DNA of 21,755 nt from a virus. The stretch is from the IMG/VR virus record IMGVR_UViG_3300042882_000065, positions 1-21,755 of that record; one strand, given 5' to 3'. The notes under the pieces were generated by a model. That model saw only the letters and a program-made list of their open reading frames with translations. It did not search any database and had not been told where the DNA came from. The position numbers were made by a program, and so were the translations under genes. Below, one piece after another: positions 21,405-21,755 of the stretch. How positions within the stretch are numbered: the stretch's first letter is position 1; the number at the start of each line of letters is the position of its first letter.

Positions 21405-21755
21405 TTAAGCCTCGCGTCCGAACTTTGATACCTTCGTTTGATGATGCTTGAACATCGTTGGCATACGAGGGTCGTTCTCGCGCATGAAATTGTTGTCAAC
21501 CGCACGCATCTCCGCCTCTGCGCGTTCACGCGCTTTGGCATCGTGCATCTCAGTCAACTCCTTTGGTGTTTTGCAAAGCATCAGGCCACCGATTTGAATC
21601 GTGTCTGCAAACTTGCCGCTGCCAGCTTCAAACAAGAATACTTCTGGATGGTCACTAGCTTTTACGGGCTCCCAGCCCTGCTGAAGTTTCTGAGAAACAT
21701 TGGGGGCATCAGAAACCCCAATCGTGCTGAGCCGAATCCATCGCATGGAATAGCC
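21405..21755 (-). CDS. Conserved phage head-region protein, possibly 5'-truncated by window edge
   Basis: The frame is open from the right edge; an ATG exists at 21746 (113 residues), but three in-frame codons precede it and no ribosome-binding site is visible in the window, so the real start may lie beyond the edge. The product reads RWIRLSTIGVSDAPNVSQKL, then GWEPVKASDHPE, FADTIQIGGLMLCKTPKELT, and a charged helix rich in Glu, Ala and Arg. The combination of RW.R.S, GWEPV...HPE and GGL.LCK.P is familiar from conserved proteins upstream of capsid genes in many marine and freshwater phages. The function is unknown. Confidence 0.72.
   Translation of the reverse strand, partial: GYSMRWIRLSTIGVSDAPNVSQKLQQGWEPVKASDHPEVFLFEAGSGKFADTIQIGGLMLCKTPKELTEMHDAKARERAEAEMRAVDNNFMRENDPRMPTMFKHHQTKVSKFGREA

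Noticed and set aside
1-21755. tRNA genes, CRISPR arrays, insertion sequences, integrase or att sites
   Set aside because: I saw no cloverleaf, spaced identical repeats, transposase or recombinase in the window. A careful computed scan for tRNA would settle this.

Overview
This window is a dense segment of a tailed-phage genome (Caudoviricetes), either a virome contig or a prophage, covering the head, connector, tail and lysis genes. The evidence is a major capsid protein, two adaptor/head-completion proteins, a tail-stabilisation-type protein, fibre-like and beta-propeller adhesin genes, an SAR endolysin with an embedded Rz/Rz1 spanin pair, and a T7-type holin candidate. Genes are packed with 1-26 base overlaps and the largest gap is about 110 bases. 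The connector proteins point to a short-tailed (podovirus-like) virion. The GC-rich lysis cassette resembles those of phages of Burkholderiales, so a betaproteobacterial freshwater host is my guess, not a demonstrated fact.

All genes but one read leftwards (minus strand), so biological order runs from high to low coordinates. From 21755 to 19640 lie a partial conserved gene, a head decoration-like protein and the major capsid protein, ending in a hairpin terminator. From 19600 to 18090 there is a self-contained cassette: a consensus-like promoter with an operator-like palindrome, a GIY-YIG endonuclease with NUMOD3 repeats, a second promoter, a structured leader, a 159-aa virion-type protein and a second terminator. 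From 18047 to 13188 come an 844-aa modular structural protein, small conserved proteins, a membrane protein/holin pair and several small basic proteins sharing a (Y/F)A(K/N)GG motif. From 13161 to 10670 lie adaptor-type proteins, a zinc-ribbon protein and further small proteins.

From 10664 to 8018 is a fibre/adhesin module: a fibre-like protein, a seven-bladed propeller protein with a seven-heptad tail, and a chaperone-like protein. From 8013 to 6974 are the endolysin and spanins; this stretch plus the chaperone-like gene is about 70% GC by hand count, against about 43-45% in sampled lines of the propeller gene and the left part. From 6338 to 6964 a second GIY-YIG endonuclease is the only plus-strand gene, placed head-to-head with the next tail gene. 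From 6323 to 1 lie a P22 gp10-type stabilisation protein, a conserved virion protein and three proline- or repeat-containing structural proteins, the last cut by the window edge.

Most genes would be expressed late as one leftward programme building the capsid, neck and tail and then lysing the cell. The two freestanding homing-type endonucleases are genomic parasites with apparently independent transcription signals. The best candidates for under-described biology are the recurring KGG motif in small basic proteins of the connector region, the autonomous endonuclease cassette beside the capsid gene, and the modular propeller-plus-heptad adhesin.
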